From contig NC_008593.1 in assembly GCF_000014125.1 (NCBI RefSeq), forward strand, positions 806,001-870,000: 64,000 nucleotides of DNA. The letters are read 5' to 3'. The first letter of the stretch is position 1. Every line of letters starts with the position of its first letter. The notes beneath the pieces are model-generated. The model made no database searches. It was not told the DNA's origin and worked only from the letters and a program-made list of their open reading frames with translations. Position numbers and translations under genes: made by a program. This document shows positions 18,158 through 26,165 of this stretch, piece by piece. Source of the DNA: Clostridium novyi NT. Lineage in GTDB: Bacteria; Bacillota; Clostridia; Clostridiales; Clostridiaceae.

Positions 18158-19487
18158 AAAAGATACGTCTATTTCTTCTACGGTTAAATTTATTTGAAAT
18201 AAATTTAATTATACCCAAAATTAATGCAATAATTACTATAACACCAACTAAAGTACCTAGGTATAAAAAGATATTATCTTTAACTAATGTAGAAGAAGAT
18301 ATAGTAGGGTATAAGTCATAAGTTTTAGTTATACCTTTTTCTTTTAAAACTAGTTTTCCGACACTAGTGTTTTTACCTAATTGGCCTATAGAAAGTTTTG
18401 GTAGTTCAAATTCAGTCTTATTATAAGAGTTATTTAATTCATTATTATAGTAAGTGACATCCTCTTTTAAAGTTACAGGAACATTTATTGTTTTTACAGG
18501 ACCAAAGAATTTTAATGGTCTATACTGTATTGGTAAAGTTTTTAATTCTATATTTGCTTTATATAGAGGAACTGGTTTTTGGAAATATGCAAAGTTCATT
18601 ATCTTAGCCATATCATTAAAAACATAGGTATCATTTTTATCGTAAACTGATTTCATTACAACTCCAATAAGAACTCTATTGTCTTTGTTAAACATAGCAA
18701 CTAAGCATCTTCCAGCCTTTGTAGTAAATCCTGTTTTACCACCTACACATACTGCATTAGATTCAGGAATGTTTTTTGAAATATTTCCTATAGTAGAAAG
18801 AAATTTAGAATCTAATACTGTGCCGACTAGTTTATTTCTATTTTGCGGATATCCAAGAATTCCATTAGATAATTCTACTTTAGATTTTTTTAAATTCATA
18901 GTGTTTCTTATCCATTCATTAGAATAAGCAGCTTTACCTATAATGCTTAAATCATAAGCCGAAGTATAGTGATCGGAAATTCCACTATCTAATCCATTAG
19001 GTGTTACAAAATGAGTATTTTTTAATCCTAGTTGTTTTACTTTGTCATTCATCATTTTAGCAAAGTTTTCAGTATTTCCTCCTACATTATCAGCTATCAT
19101 AGAGGCTATGTCATTAGCTGAATGAAGAAGAAGTCCTTTCATTGCATCATCAGCACTCATTGTATCTCCAACTTTAAGTTTTCCTTTAAGGAAAGAACGC
19201 AAAGTATATTCTGGTTGTTTAATAGAACCTTCAGTATATGTAAGCATATCAGTAGGTTTTTTGTTTTCAGCTAGTAATAGAGCTGTTAAAAGTTTAGTTG
19301 TGCTTGCTGGATACATTGGAGATGCATCAGCATTTTTAGCATATATAACTTCACCTGTTTTAGCATCAATTACAATAGCAGATTTACCAACTATATTTGG
19401 TTCACTTAAATTATCAGCAAATGCTGTTGTACAAAATGAAAGAAATAGTAATGTTGTTAGTAATAAAGTTGAAATTTTACGTCTCAA
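18156..19487 (-). CDS. dacF: D-alanyl-D-alanine carboxypeptidase (DacF/PBP5 type)
   Basis: Low-molecular-weight penicillin-binding protein that trims the terminal D-Ala of cell-wall peptides. Signal peptide 1-24 (cleavage AFA/DN), serine-protease-like SxxK motif at Ser62-Lys65 (PASTTKLLTAL), SxN at Ser123-Asn125 (HSANDIAS) and KTG at 251-253. After the catalytic domain comes the PBP5 C-terminal beta domain and, unusually clear, a true membrane helix at about 408-430 followed by an arginine-rich tail instead of only an amphipathic anchor. Start is TTG 19487 after GGGAGAG; a nearby ATG is out of frame. Which of the several clostridial paralogues this is (vegetative or sporulation) is uncertain. 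Confidence 0.9.
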   Translation of the reverse strand: MRRKISTLLLTTLLFLSFCTTAFADNLSEPNIVGKSAIVIDAKTGEVIYAKNADASPMYPASTTKLLTALLLAENKKPTDMLTYTEGSIKQPEYTLRSFLKGKLKVGDTMSADDAMKGLLLHSANDIASMIADNVGGNTENFAKMMNDKVKQLGLKNTHFVTPNGLDSGISDHYTSAYDLSIIGKAAYSNEWIRNTMNLKKSKVELSNGILGYPQNRNKLVGTVLDSKFLSTIGNISKNIPESNAVCVGGKTGFTTKAGRCLVAMFNKDNRVLIGVVMKSVYDKNDTYVFNDMAKIMNFAYFQKPVPLYKANIELKTLPIQYRPLKFFGPVKTINVPVTLKEDVTYYNNELNNSYNKTEFELPKLSIGQLGKNTSVGKLVLKEKGITKTYDLYPTISSSTLVKDNIFLYLGTLVGVIVIIALILGIIKFISNKFNRRRNRRIF

Positions 19488-19624
19488 AATCCATCTCTCC
19501 CAATTAAAAATTTATGTATTTATAATAGATTTAAATACGATTTTAGTATAACATTTAAATATGGTATAAACAACAAAAAAGTAATATAAAGTAATATAAA
19601 CAAGTTAAAAGGAGAAATTTAGCA

Positions 19625-20227
19625 ATGAATCATATAGTAGATATTTTTAGTGGTAGAAATGGAGAGTCAATAAATAAGTTAAAAAGAAGTGCAGTTATGA
19701 TTTTGTTAATTGAAGAAGAAAATGATTTATACTTAATTTTAGAAAAAAGAGCATTAACTTTAAGAAAGCAGCCAGGGGATATATCACTTCCAGGGGGAGG
19801 AATAGAAATTGGGGAAACTCCAAGACAAGCTGCAATTAGAGAAACTTTTGAAGAGTTAAATATAGAAAAGGAAAATATTGAAGTTATAGGTGAAATGGAT
19901 TACTTTATAACATCCTTTGATTCGGTAATATATCCCTTTGTTGGAACAATAAAAAATTTTAATGGATTTCCTAATAGAAATGAAGATGAAGTAGCTGAGG
20001 TATTTAAAGTTCCAGTGAAATTTTTCTTAGAAAACAAACCGGAAGAACATGAAGTGTTGATAAAACAACATTTTAAAGAGGATTTTCCTTTTGATAAAAT
20101 AGTTAATGGAAAAAATTATAAATTCAGTCAAAAAACTTTTAATCAATATTTTTATACTTATAATGAACATGTTATATGGGGTATTACAGCAACCATTTTA
20201 AAAAGATTTGCGGATTTGATAAAATAG
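19625..20227 (+). CDS. Nudix hydrolase, CoA-pyrophosphatase type
   Basis: The Nudix box is complete: GGGIEIGETPRQAAIRETFE followed by ELNI, near residues 57-80, with the Mg2+-binding REx2EE. It is preceded by LRKQPGDISLPGG, which matches the extra signature of the CoA-diphosphatase subgroup (YeaB/NudL; usually LRxHxGQISFPGG). Those enzymes cleave CoA and acyl-CoA to acyl-phosphopantetheine and 3',5'-ADP. Length 200 is normal. Start ATG follows AAAAGGAG. CoA as substrate is family inference. Confidence 0.9.
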   Translation: MNHIVDIFSGRNGESINKLKRSAVMILLIEEENDLYLILEKRALTLRKQPGDISLPGGGIEIGETPRQAAIRETFEELNIEKENIEVIGEMDYFITSFDSVIYPFVGTIKNFNGFPNRNEDEVAEVFKVPVKFFLENKPEEHEVLIKQHFKEDFPFDKIVNGKNYKFSQKTFNQYFYTYNEHVIWGITATILKRFADLIK

Positions 20228-20290
20228 ACATGTATTTTAAATTTATAATATAATTATATAGATAAAGAAATTTTTATATATTAAGTTAAA

Positions 20291-20352
20291 GGGAGGAGGA
20301 TTTAGTGATAAATAAGTAGTCAAATACATATTTTCACTAAAGAAAACAAATG
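20291..20352 (+). promoter_or_regulatory. Ribosome binding site bridged to the start codon by a hairpin
   Basis: A very strong GGGAGGAGG (20291-20299) lies 50 bases before the ATG at 20350, far too far for normal use. Between them 20301-20308 plus 20310-20314 pair with 20329-20341 (13 bp, one bulged base, 14-base loop). Folding leaves 1 + 8 = 9 bases between the site and the ATG, which is ideal spacing. In the linear form the site would serve a GTG at 20305 that stops after four codons. Confidence 0.5.
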
Positions 20353-20991
20353 GAGAATATAAATAAATGGCATAATGAAATCATAGGTGAAAAAGTTGTT
20401 AAAGCTTTAAAAGAAAATTATTTTGATGCAATATATTTTGAAAAAAGAGAAGATGCAGCAAAATACATATTAGATAACGTAAAAGATGGAGATAGTGTAG
20501 GATTTGGAGGTTCAGTTACTATACAACAACTAGGCGTAAAAGAGAAAATAAAAGAAATGAATACAACAATATTAGATCATGGAGATCCAAATCTTACAGC
20601 GGAAGAAAAGCTAGATGTAAAAAGAGCACAGTTAACTAGTGATTTATTTTTATGTAGTAGTAATGCAATTACAATGAATGGAGAGCTTGTAAATATCGAT
20701 GGTGCTGGTAATAGAGTTGCAGCTATGACCTTTGGACCTAAAAAAGTAATAGTTGTTGCTGGAATAAATAAAATTGCAACTGATGAGAGTAGTGCATTTG
20801 AAAGAATTAAAGTATTAGCAGCTCCCAAAAACACTAAAAGACTTTCAAAAAGCACGCCATGTACTAAAACAGGGGTATGTATGAACTGCAAAAATGAGGA
20901 CAGAATATGTAGAATTTATTCTGTAATAAAAAGAAAGCCTATGGGAGCTAATATGACAGTTATAATAGTTGGAGAAGATATGGGATATTAA
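20350..20991 (+). CDS. LUD-domain protein (DUF162, LutC/YkgG-like)
   Basis: The 213-residue protein starts MENINKWHNEIIGEKVVKAL and has the LUD glycine motif DGDSVGFGGSVTIQQLG, VNIDGAGNRVAAMTFGPKKV and a cysteine cluster C-x5-C-x2-C-x6-C (CTKTGVCMNCKNEDRIC) typical of the short stand-alone LUD branch. LutB/LutC relatives take part in lactate oxidation, but the role of this branch is unknown. An in-frame stop at 20338 fixes the start to ATG 20350 or later. Weak bases precede this ATG directly; the strong ribosome binding site is 50 bases upstream beyond a hairpin. Confidence 0.88.
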   Translation: MENINKWHNEIIGEKVVKALKENYFDAIYFEKREDAAKYILDNVKDGDSVGFGGSVTIQQLGVKEKIKEMNTTILDHGDPNLTAEEKLDVKRAQLTSDLFLCSSNAITMNGELVNIDGAGNRVAAMTFGPKKVIVVAGINKIATDESSAFERIKVLAAPKNTKRLSKSTPCTKTGVCMNCKNEDRICRIYSVIKRKPMGANMTVIIVGEDMGY

Positions 20992-21011
20992 TATTTTTAG
21001 GGGGATGTGTT

Positions 21012-21311
21012 ATGAAAAAAAATTTAAAAAAGATATTATCTGGAGTTTTAGTAAGTTTAATTTTAATGTTTCAAGTAGTATTTTTTAGTGGAGATTATGC
21101 ATATGCAAATACTAATACTAAAAATACAAACAACATAGAAGAAAGACAAAACAACAAGGATAAAAGCAAGGAAGTATCGGCAGGTAAAAAAGAAATTTCT
21201 AAACAAAGAATAGGAATTGGAGTAGGTGTGCTTTTGGTAGTTTTAGTTATTGGAAGAATTATTACTCCTAAAGAAGCTTTCGAGCCATTAAAGAAAAATA
21301 ACAAAAAATAG
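21012..21311 (+). CDS. Small exported or membrane protein, unknown
   Basis: 99 residues with an N-terminal signal-like helix (MKKNLKKILSGVLVSLILMF, possible cleavage at YAYA), a polar Asn/Lys/Glu-rich middle, a second helix IGIGVGVLLVVLVIGRII near 75-92 and a basic tail. If the first helix is cleaved, it would be a one-helix protein with its short N-terminal part outside. No family recognised. ATG follows TTAGGGGG, 20 bases after the LUD gene, so the two are probably co-transcribed. Confidence 0.7.
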   Translation: MKKNLKKILSGVLVSLILMFQVVFFSGDYAYANTNTKNTNNIEERQNNKDKSKEVSAGKKEISKQRIGIGVGVLLVVLVIGRIITPKEAFEPLKKNNKK

Positions 21312-21381
21312 AAAAGGTATTCATTTTTTACAATTAATGGGTTATAATAGACTTATTCATATAAGTCTAGGGGGTATAAAT

Positions 21382-21615
21382 ATGGCTAAGTGTCCATTCT
21401 TATCTACACAAAAAAAGAAAATTAATTGTTTTGATGAATGTCCATTTCATGAATACGAAGAATCAGATGGAATTTGTCCTTTTAAAGCAATGGAAACACA
21501 TAAAACCTTTAAAATAGGATATTTATATAACGATTTATTTAAAAGTCAAAGTATCAGTTTATTAGATGAATTGTATGAAGAAAAAAAATTTACAAAAATA
21601 TTTCAAGGGATTTAA
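21382..21615 (+). CDS. Small protein with three CPF motifs
   Basis: 77 residues starting MAKCPFLSTQKKKINCFDEC. Four of its first 40 residues' cysteines sit in three CPF tripeptides (KCPFLS, ECPFHE, ICPFKA) plus one CFDE, suggesting a metal- or Fe-S-binding knuckle; the remainder is plain helical. I start at ATG 21382 after TAGGGGGT; the longer frame starting at 21337 lacks such a site. Family not recognised. Downstream of the LUD and small membrane genes; a terminator follows. Confidence 0.75.
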   Translation: MAKCPFLSTQKKKINCFDECPFHEYEESDGICPFKAMETHKTFKIGYLYNDLFKSQSISLLDELYEEKKFTKIFQGI

Positions 21616-21626
21616 AATATTAAAAA

Positions 21627-21676
21627 AGTGATTACACTTTATAAAATTATAATATATTTTATAAAATGTAATCACT
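21627..21676. terminator. Bidirectional terminator between the CPF gene and pncB
   Basis: AGTGATTACA (21627-21636) pairs with 21667-21676; the AT-rich interior (TTTATAAAAT/ATTTTATAAA) extends the stem. A-run before and T-rich stretch after. Confidence 0.8.
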
Positions 21677-21682
21677 AAAATT

Positions 21683-23158
21683 TTATTCGTATAAACTAGA
21701 GAATTTATCAAGTAAATCATGTTTTAATGTCCATAAATCTCTTGATAAGTCTACGTAATAAGTATGAGGATTTTCAAAACGTAGAACTTCTTCCCAAAGT
21801 TTTTCAGTTTCATTTTTTACGAAATTTTGAATTTCTTTAACAGAAGGGCTTTCATAACAACATTCACCTTTGTTAAATATTTGAATCATTAATTCTTTAG
21901 CATAATAATTAGTAAGTTTTTTCTTTTTCCATGTATGAATAGGATTAAATATTTCAAGTGGTTTTGAAAAATCTAACTTTTCATCTCTAAGACAGATTAA
22001 ATCAGCTAAAGCCTTATCACTATTTTTATCAAATAATCTATATATTTTCTTAAATCCAGGATTAGTTATCTTTTCTTCGTTTTCACTTATTTTTATTTTT
22101 GGAATTACTTCGTCACCATCTTCAACAGCTACTAATTTATAAACTCCCCCAAATACAGGTTCTGATCTTGCAGTAATTAATCTTTCTCCAACTCCAAAAC
22201 TATTAATTTGAGCTCCTTGACTTAAAACGTCAGTTATAATATGTTCATCTAAAGAGTTAGAAATTACTATATTTACGTCTTCAAAACCAGCTTCATCTAA
22301 AATCTCTCTGCACTTTTTAGTAAGATAAGTAATATCACCACTATCAATTCTTATTCCCTTTGGTCTGTATCCCATAGGTAATAAAATTTCATTAAATACT
22401 TTTATAGCATTTGGAAGTCCAGATTTTAATACATTATATGTGTCTATTAATAAAACACAATCATCAGGATAAGATTTTGCCCAAGCTTCAAAGGCTTGAT
22501 ATTCTGTAGGGAAAAGTTGTACCCAGCTATGAGCCATAGTACCAAGACATGGAACGTCAAACATTTGCTCAGCTATTGTACAAGCAGTTGCATTACAACC
22601 ACCTATAATAGCAGCCCTTGCACCGTAAATTGCTCCATCATATCCTTGAGCACGTCTTGAACCGAATTCCATTACAGGTCTTCCCTCAGCTGCTCTACAT
22701 ATTCTATTTGCTTTAGTTGCTATTAATGTTTGGTGATTTATAGTAAGTAAAATCATGGTTTCTATAAATTGTGCTTGAATTACAGGTCCTTTAACTGTAA
22801 CTAATGGTTCACCAGGAAAAACAGGATTACCTTCTGGTATAGCCCAAACATCACATTCAAATTTAAAGTTTTTTAAGTAATCTAGGAATTGTTCTGAAAA
22901 CATATTTTTGCTTCTTAAATAGTTTATGTCTTCATCTGTAAATTTCAATGTAGAAAGATATTCTATTAATTGTTGAACTCCTGCCATTATACAGTATCCG
23001 CCACCATCAGGAACTCTTCTAAAAAACATATCAAAATAAGCTATTTTATTTCCTACATTATGATCAAGGTATCCTTTTGCCATAGTTAATTCGTAGAAAT
23101 CTACAAGCATAGTAAGATTTCTGGTATTTTTAACACTAAAAATATTATTTATATCCAT
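21683..23158 (-). CDS. pncB: Nicotinate phosphoribosyltransferase
   Basis: Converts nicotinate and PRPP to nicotinate mononucleotide for NAD salvage. Clear family segments: LVDFYELTMAKGYLDH at the N-terminus, MEFGSRRAQGYDGAIYGARA, GTMAHSWVQLFPTEYQAF with the phosphorylatable His, and RPKGIRIDSGDITYLTKKCR. Length 491 is normal for the Firmicute type. Start ATG follows GAGGGG. Upstream on the minus strand I find a good promoter and, just after the expected start of transcription, a palindrome with the same 10-bp core as the one before the niacin transporter gene at 50893. Confidence 0.95.
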   Translation of the reverse strand: MDINNIFSVKNTRNLTMLVDFYELTMAKGYLDHNVGNKIAYFDMFFRRVPDGGGYCIMAGVQQLIEYLSTLKFTDEDINYLRSKNMFSEQFLDYLKNFKFECDVWAIPEGNPVFPGEPLVTVKGPVIQAQFIETMILLTINHQTLIATKANRICRAAEGRPVMEFGSRRAQGYDGAIYGARAAIIGGCNATACTIAEQMFDVPCLGTMAHSWVQLFPTEYQAFEAWAKSYPDDCVLLIDTYNVLKSGLPNAIKVFNEILLPMGYRPKGIRIDSGDITYLTKKCREILDEAGFEDVNIVISNSLDEHIITDVLSQGAQINSFGVGERLITARSEPVFGGVYKLVAVEDGDEVIPKIKISENEEKITNPGFKKIYRLFDKNSDKALADLICLRDEKLDFSKPLEIFNPIHTWKKKKLTNYYAKELMIQIFNKGECCYESPSVKEIQNFVKNETEKLWEEVLRFENPHTYYVDLSRDLWTLKHDLLDKFSSLYE

Positions 23159-23198
23159 GTATTTCCCCTCTAACTAATAAAGTCTTTGTATATTCTTT

Positions 23199-23210
23199 GT
23201 GTATATACAC
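23199..23210. promoter_or_regulatory. Candidate NAD/niacin operator before pncB
   Basis: GTGTATATACAC, a perfect 12-bp palindrome in the pncB leader, about 11-22 bases after the predicted transcription start. Its TGTATATACA core recurs at the centre of the 38-bp palindrome at 50843-50880. Confidence 0.5.
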
Positions 23211-23227
23211 TTATTTACTCATCTATT

Positions 23228-23256
23228 ATTTTAATCCTTTATTGAGATTATTACAA
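23228..23256 (-). promoter_or_regulatory. Promoter of pncB
   Basis: Minus strand TTGTAA (23256-23251), 17-base spacer, TAAAAT (23233-23228). Lies about 70 bases upstream of the pncB ATG. Confidence 0.5.
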
Positions 23257-23401
23257 CAATTTTTAATTTTCTAAAGGAAAATAATGAAAAGTGTATTGGT
23301 ATATATGTGAAAAGACTATTAAATAAAATCTATATGTAATTATATGTTATACTGTATGTTATAGTTTATACATTAACAGTAAATGTAAAGTAGGTGTAAA
23401 T

Positions 23402-25585
23402 ATGGTTGAAAATAGTATAAGAGATAAGTTTTTTTATTTAAGAGATAAAATTATTGAAAATAGATATAGAGAATTAAATGAAGAACAAATGAAGGCTGTT
23501 TTAAGTGATGAAAATAATTTAGCAGTAATAGCATGTCCTGGTGCTGGAAAAACAACAACTCTTATTAGAAGAGTAGATTATTTAGTTACATTTGGCCCTA
23601 TTTACAACACAGATTATTGTCCAGAGGAAATCACAAATAGGGATTTAAATATTTTAGAAGATTATCTTAATTATAATAAAACAAATACAAGGTTGAACTA
23701 CTTATTAAGACAAAAGGCAATAGATTCTAATAATATAATAATCATAACTTTTACAAGAGCTGCTGCAAAAAACATGAAAAAGAAATATAAAGAGCTTGGA
23801 AATCACAAGGGCATCCCATTTTTCGGAACATTTCATGGATTGTTCTATAAAATTCTAAGTAGAACAGAAGACAAAATAGAAATAATAAATACATCAATAT
23901 CTTATAAGTTAATAAAGGGAGTACTTTCTACTTATTTAGATGAAATAAGTGATGATAAGGTAAAAGAAACATTAAATTCAATATCTTATTACAAAACTTT
24001 TACTGATGATAAAGAAAAGTTTAACCCCAACATGGACAAAGATATATTTTCAGAATGTTACAGGGCCTATGAAGATTTTAAACTTAGAAATAATCTTATG
24101 GATTTTGATGATCTTCAATTAAGGTGTAGAGATATGTTTATTAAAAATCTAAGAACACTTAATGGGTATAGGAAATTATTTAAATATATGTTAATAGATG
24201 AGTTTCAAGATTGTGATGGTATCCAAATTGAAATATTAAAACTTTTAAATGAGGATAATTCAATATTTGCAGTGGGAGATGAGGATCAGTGTATATATGG
24301 ATTTAGAGGGTCAAAACCTGAATGTATGGTTAACTTTCATAAGTATTTTAAAGATGGAAAGAAGTTATTTTTATCTACAAACTATAGATGTCCTAAAAGC
24401 ATAGTTGGAGCATCAGATTATCTTATAAAAAATAATAAAATGAGGAATGATAAAAATTTTAAAGCTAATAAAAAAGATATGGTAGAAATAAATGTTAGAA
24501 GTTATAAAGATGAAAGAGAACAATCGGACAGAATAGCTATGGATATTACAAAATTAATGTCTATGGGAGATTATAACTACGAGGATAATGCTATTTTATA
24601 TAGGACTAATGTGGAGAGTAGAAGCTTAATTGATTCATTTATTAGAAAGAAAATACCTTTTAAATTATTAGATAAAGAATACAATTTTTTTGAACATTTT
24701 ATATGCAAGGATATAATAGCCTATTTAAAACTTAGTATTGATTCATCAGATAAAGAAAGTTTTCTTAGAATTATAAATAAGCCTTTTAGATACATAAGTA
24801 AAATTAATTTGGCAAAGGTTGAAAAAGATAATTCTGGTTATGATTGTTTTGATATTTTAAAGGAAAATGAGAAAATTCCTCCTTTTCAATTAAAGAAAAT
24901 AGATGAAATAAAGAAAGATATTCAAAATTTAAATAGAATGTCTTTATCAGGAGCTATAAATTCAGTATTACATACATTAGATTATTATCAGTATTTAAAG
25001 GATTATAGTATGAAATTTAAATTAGATATAAGTGAATTAGAAGAGATTCTAGAAGAGTTTATATCAGCATCACAGGATTATACTACTATAATTACTTTTC
25101 TTGCACATATTAGTGAAGTAAAAGATGAAATAAAAAATAATAAAAATAATGAAGAAAAAAATGGAGTTATATTTAGCACTATTCATGGCGTAAAAGGAAT
25201 GGAATTTAAAAATGTATTTATTATAAATTGTAATGAAAATAATATTCCTTTTGGAAAAGAACATGAGGATATAGATATAGAGGAAGAAAGACGACTTTTT
25301 TATGTAGGGGTAACCAGAACCATAGAAAATTTATGGATATGTATGAGCAATGAAATTAAGGGAAAAAATAAAGTAGCATCAAGATTTATAAAAGAATGTA
25401 ACCTTAAAACTGTTTATGATAAGTTATTTGAAAAAGATCAAATAGTAATCCACAAAAGTTTTGGAAAAGGTAAGATAACTAATATAAATGACAACATAGT
25501 TGAAATAGAATTTGAAAATAGCATAAAAAGAAGTTTTGATAAATTAGTTCTATATAATAATGGCCTTGTACAAAAACTAGTATAA
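23402..25585 (+). CDS. UvrD/PcrA-like superfamily 1 DNA helicase
   Basis: ATP-driven DNA helicase with the SF1A motif set in order: Q-motif LNEEQMKAV, Walker A ACPGAGKTTT (Lys50), Ia FTRAAAKNMK, Walker B LIDEFQDCDG, motif III VGDEDQCIYGFRGS, motif IV STNYRCP, motif V STIHGVKGMEF and motif VI RRLFYVGVTRT. The C-terminus (IVIHKSFGKGKITNINDNIV) is the small Tudor-like domain that PcrA uses to bind RNA polymerase. 727 residues; more divergent than standard PcrA and likely a second UvrD-type copy. Start ATG 23402 has only a weak site (AAAGTAGGTG). Single gene. Confidence 0.92.
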   Translation: MVENSIRDKFFYLRDKIIENRYRELNEEQMKAVLSDENNLAVIACPGAGKTTTLIRRVDYLVTFGPIYNTDYCPEEITNRDLNILEDYLNYNKTNTRLNYLLRQKAIDSNNIIIITFTRAAAKNMKKKYKELGNHKGIPFFGTFHGLFYKILSRTEDKIEIINTSISYKLIKGVLSTYLDEISDDKVKETLNSISYYKTFTDDKEKFNPNMDKDIFSECYRAYEDFKLRNNLMDFDDLQLRCRDMFIKNLRTLNGYRKLFKYMLIDEFQDCDGIQIEILKLLNEDNSIFAVGDEDQCIYGFRGSKPECMVNFHKYFKDGKKLFLSTNYRCPKSIVGASDYLIKNNKMRNDKNFKANKKDMVEINVRSYKDEREQSDRIAMDITKLMSMGDYNYEDNAILYRTNVESRSLIDSFIRKKIPFKLLDKEYNFFEHFICKDIIAYLKLSIDSSDKESFLRIINKPFRYISKINLAKVEKDNSGYDCFDILKENEKIPPFQLKKIDEIKKDIQNLNRMSLSGAINSVLHTLDYYQYLKDYSMKFKLDISELEEILEEFISASQDYTTIITFLAHISEVKDEIKNNKNNEEKNGVIFSTIHGVKGMEFKNVFIINCNENNIPFGKEHEDIDIEEERRLFYVGVTRTIENLWICMSNEIKGKNKVASRFIKECNLKTVYDKLFEKDQIVIHKSFGKGKITNINDNIVEIEFENSIKRSFDKLVLYNNGLVQKLV

Positions 25586-25753
25586 CACATATAAAAGTAA
25601 TGTTTTTTATTATGATGTTTTAAGTTATAAATTGTATATGTTAATAAGGTGAAAAATGTTGACATTTTTAATATTCATATGCTAAACTGTTTGAAGAAAG
25701 TTTGTTTGTATATTTTGAAAGTTGAAAATAATACTTAAGTGGGGTGTGAGAGA

Positions 25754-26047
25754 GTGATTCCTTTTAAAAAAGTGTGGGAAGATTCTTTAACAATGATTTC
25801 TAAAGATGAAGTTAAGGAGTTAAATATAGTTGAAACATATAAAGGTGGATTTGTGGTAAAAGAAAATGAGGATATGGAGTTTATAAATAAGGACGATTTT
25901 ATATACTTATGGAGTAAAATGATTTGTAACAACAACATATCAGAAGATGATGCATTAGTTAATGAAAAATTCAGATGCGTATATCAAATATTAAAAAAAT
26001 TACCTTATGTTAGTGAAAGTGCTACTGGTCTTAAAATAATGGAGTAG
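25754..26047 (+). CDS. Hypothetical small acidic protein
   Basis: 97 residues beginning IPFKKVWEDSLTMISKDEVK after a GTG start. No cysteines beyond two, no membrane segment, no family recognised. I choose GTG 25754 because AGTGGGGTG lies about 8 bases before it; the frame extends to GTG 25739 inside that site. It lies between the helicase and a hairpin at 26110, with its own short unit. Confidence 0.6.
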   Translation: MIPFKKVWEDSLTMISKDEVKELNIVETYKGGFVVKENEDMEFINKDDFIYLWSKMICNNNISEDDALVNEKFRCVYQILKKLPYVSESATGLKIME

Positions 26048-26109
26048 GTAGTAAAAAACTAATTAAGGGCTTTATTGAATAAAATAATAGGATAATATAT
26101 AATTTTATT

Positions 26110-26141
26110 AGGCTCATATTCTTAGAATATGAGCCTTTATA
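26110..26141 (+). terminator. Hairpin/probable terminator before the FtsA-like gene
   Basis: AGGCTCATATTC (26110-26121) pairs perfectly with 26125-26136 around TTA. The following T-tract is short (TTTAT), so strength is uncertain. Confidence 0.65.
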
Positions 26142-26165
26142 TTGCGTTAAAAAGGGAGATGGCAT

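Noticed and set aside
20305..20319. GTG-started four-codon frame after the strong ribosome binding site
   Set aside because: Too short to call a gene; treated as part of the hairpin leader of the LUD gene, though a leader peptide cannot be excluded.
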